Assembly: GCA_023974075.1 (NCBI GenBank)
Contig: CM043801.1
Coordinates: forward strand, 24,099,236-24,163,235
Source: Chaenocephalus aceratus
Taxonomy: Eukaryota; Chordata; Actinopteri; Perciformes; Channichthyidae
Reading direction: 5' to 3'
DNA length: 64,000 bases
Shown here: positions 60,954 to 64,000 of the stretch, one piece after another
Layout of the letters: each line of letters starts with the position of its first letter
Position numbering within the stretch: the first letter of the stretch is position 1
The notes under the pieces: generated by a model
The model's input: the letters and a program-made list of their open reading frames with translations, nothing else
Database searches by the model: none
What the model was told of the DNA's origin: nothing
Translations under genes and position numbers: made by a program

Positions 60954-63900
60954 ATCAATACGGAAATGATTGAAAGGAGCTATAAATGTAGAGTGATTAA
61001 GAATACAGTAAATATGGCAAAGGATAAGACAAGAAAAAGATTGACGGTCCCATTCAATATTAATGCTCATTTTTAATGATCCCATTCTCCAGATTATGTC
61101 CTCTTTGTCACTTCGGCCTGCAATATCATTGCTCAAAAAAGAACGTTTTCACTTTGCATGATTTAAAGTACATGGAGGGTGTGAATGCCGATTAAATTAC
61201 ATTTTCTTCTCAGGACACGGTAGGTGGTGTATGACCATGTGTTACTCTGCACACACTCAACTCAGTGGATGGCAATTATCAAGATGGATTTGCACTAAAC
61301 CATGTGTACTGCAATGAATGCCCTGTATATTTGAAAGATAAGTGAGGCTTAGTGTTGAAATAAAAATGATTTATATTTCACATGAGCATCAAGGCATACA
61401 GCAGGCTTGATTTGGCCTTTGTGCTCACATGCATGCAACTATTCCCTTTCCTTTTCATTGTCTGAAATAATTACATGTCAAAAAATGTTTACAGATAATA
61501 TAGGTTACTTAATGTGGAGAGATACCCTTCTGGAATAGAATAGCCAGAGGAATCTTCCACGCTGTCACTCTGTTGCGTTCAGAAAAAATAATCATTTGAC
61601 ACTGCCGCATCCTCTGAAAAAAAAACACGACAAGTTAGGCTTTCAGGGCTGTTTTGCCTTGTTCTTGTCCTTGAAGCCTTTTAATTTTTCCACTTCTTGC
61701 TTTCTCCCTTTCGGAGGCACTATTGGTGATGTTTGATTTTTTGAAATGGCTGCTGGAATAATATCCATGAAATCAGGGATGATCCTTGCTGTCTCTCAAA
61801 CCACTACCTCCCCCACTACCTCCCCCATTACCTCCCAATTGCAGGCTCTCACGTGACGCTGTCTAGCTGATCCTTGGAGAGAAATTCATTGGAACAGGTG
61901 GAGCTGTGGACCATATCCCATTAGTGAGCCTGCCAAAGGCCAGTCCCTGTAGGAGTAAACCCTCCTCTTCATGCACCATAGGCACAAGCTACTGTATATA
62001 GACTTCAATTTATGGGCTAAAACCTGCTTCTCAGGCAAAAATAGGGAGGGAATGATGAGCATATAGATCACATAATTCATTACCTTTTAATAAATCTGTG
62101 AAATACATGATATAAAACCCTTATTCTGTGAGAAATGTACTTAGCCTGGAAACATTCAGAGAGTAGTCATTTGCAATGAAAGTCACTGGCTGAAAATGTA
62201 CTGTCGGCTTCTTGATGTGTGTATTGGGGAATGCATGTGAAGGGCGGACATGGCTCTGACTTTGGCTTTGACTGGCTCGGCTGTTAGCCTCTGGCTTCAT
62301 GACTCTTCCCACATGGCGCACATTATTGCAACACTCTCCATCCTATACATAGTGCATGCAGTAATGTCAAAACAAATGACAGTAGTTGAAGGCAGTGATC
62401 TGTTTTCTATTTACTTTTCTTATGTTAGCAGAAAATGAAACCGACACTTCGCATTATAACAAATAAAGATACTACAATTCAATTATAAGGATAACATGTG
62501 TGCATTTGATGAGATGTGACCTCTATAATGAACTTGCTTTGCTCAAATGAGTAAATAAAAGCGACATTTTTGTGTAAAGACTACAATTTAATTCACACTA
62601 CAACATGTAACAGGGCAATTCATAAGCAAATGTCGTGTTTATCTTGAGTGCATTTATTAAAGTAACTTTTATTCTATGTGAATTAAATCCATAAACTCTA
62701 ATTAATTGCATTTTACTAAGCATGCTACTTAAAAAATAAAATGCACATGTGACCAACCTTCTAATGTTAAATAGTCTATACAAATTAGATATATGTTACG
62801 AGTTGCAGTCACTTTTTTGGCTTCTCTTTTCTACGAATAGAGGTGAAAGATAAACAAAACACTCTGATGGGTATTTTGAGAATGCGGTAGATATTTTGTT
62901 GTTGAAGTGGAGAGCAAAAAGAGCCAGGGCCGGCTAATGTTCACTGTGGAAATAAAAGCACAAAAGAACACAGCACACGAGCTGCACCTTAGTGAGACAG
63001 TTGAGTTTAAAACATTTTTGCAATACAAAACTATTTGTATACACCTGATTGTACAACAGCTGACTCCATACACTATGACCTGCGTTCATTGTCTGTGCAT
63101 CTATTATGATGGATTGTTAAATGTTGAAGCAAAAAGTGACTGAAATAAGCTTTATCCGCAGTGGTTCTGATAGCAATTCCTGACTTGAACCGGTGCACTG
63201 TCTCCTCTCAGTGCAGTATATGGTAACATCACATTGTAATTCACCTGTAAATATCTAGACACCAAGTTCACACCGGGCATTGTTTAAAATATGGCTGTGC
63301 TGTAGAGGGCTGGAGTATTTTAAGTGTGATGTTTGCCCTTCTGCTGTTTGGCTGTAGTAGCATCTAGTACCTAAACTCACTCTTTCCCAAGGTGATTTGA
63401 CAACTTGCAGAGAGAGACAGTGGAGTGAGTCGAGAGGCGAAAGGATCACAGATAAAGCAAACAGACGGGTTGCCATGGCACACAATGGTTTGAGTAGAGG
63501 ATCCTTTCTCTTCAGGAAAAACAATATCTGAGAACTGCAGCACATTCTGTCCTTCTGTTGGGTTTTACACGACACACTGATGTTGTTTCTTTTGGGTTTG
63601 CTAAGTATCCTGACCCTCTTTTGTCAGTGTTCTACTGGCTGGAATTGGATGCTGCTGAAAGGCAATGAAAAATGTATCCAAGTTAGACTCTCTGGGTCTC
63701 ATGCTGAGCTGGAAAGACGATTGAAGAATTAGCAGTATAATTATCCTCATCAAGGGAAGAGCCTGCTCTGTATTTATATTCCAAAAAGCAGTCTCACTAA
63801 GCAGCCACCAATAATCCTTCTTTTCCCTTGATGTTGTCTTCTTCTGTCTTTAAACTCAACATCTAAAAGGAGAGCTACTTTCATCTTACTGTAAGTATCC

Positions 63901-64000
63901 AGTTTGAGTTTTCCACCTACACATTGGAGTTTATGATTTTGTAATTGTTAGCATAATAACTACCTCAATTCTCAGGCAAATGGGATGGAGTGTCCTTGAA
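60954..64000. other. Intergenic, no gene recognised
   Basis: No exon recognised. CHST9, which I recall lying beyond AQP4 in human, is not detectable here. CTACCTCCCCCA repeats three times with small changes at about 61803-61836. Confidence 0.4.

Overview
This is a vertebrate nuclear genome window. The intron-exon structure, long (CA)n microsatellites and repeat families (Harbinger, hAT and TTAA-type elements, a tRNA-derived SINE, LINE tails) point to a teleost fish; I cannot name the species. Two protein-coding genes are well supported, both on the minus strand. kctd1 (12336-18926, five coding exons read by hand with clean splice sites) encodes a BTB-domain transcriptional co-repressor. aqp4 (43258-46743, five coding exons) encodes the orthodox water channel aquaporin-4, with both NPA boxes, two alternative starts (M1 and M23 types) and a C-terminal PDZ ligand. 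From what I recall of the human map, KCTD1 and AQP4 are neighbours with the same orientation on chromosome 18, so this is conserved microsynteny.

Layout: 1-12335 is non-coding sequence downstream of kctd1, with a TTAA-type transposon copy and a diverged duplicated block. 12336-18926 is kctd1. 18927-28692 is non-coding upstream sequence with one possible remote 5' exon. 28693-39869 is a nest of mobile elements. 39870-43257 holds further repeats and the aqp4 downstream region. 43258-46743 is aqp4. 46744-64000 has no recognised gene but contains repeat fragments and an unexplained perfect inverted repeat.

The mobile-element nest is the most interesting part. A PIF/Harbinger transposon with about 50-bp terminal inverted repeats and a CAG target duplication carries its two usual genes, a DDE transposase and a Myb/SANT-like protein, divergently arranged and both broken. 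The transposase is split by about 6.1 kb of other DNA that carries exons of an unrelated host-like gene (SAMD3-like C-terminal family, tentative), a 44-bp minisatellite, a 445-bp foldback element, LINE pieces and a hAT element with an exact 8-bp target duplication. A second insertion cuts off its last 30 or so codons. Fused to the 3' end is a second, internally deleted Harbinger unit whose junction falls on a 4-bp microhomology, itself interrupted by a TTAA-type element also found at 7.8-8.7 kb.

All exon boundaries were inferred by eye from splice consensus and family similarity; no alignment or database search was run.
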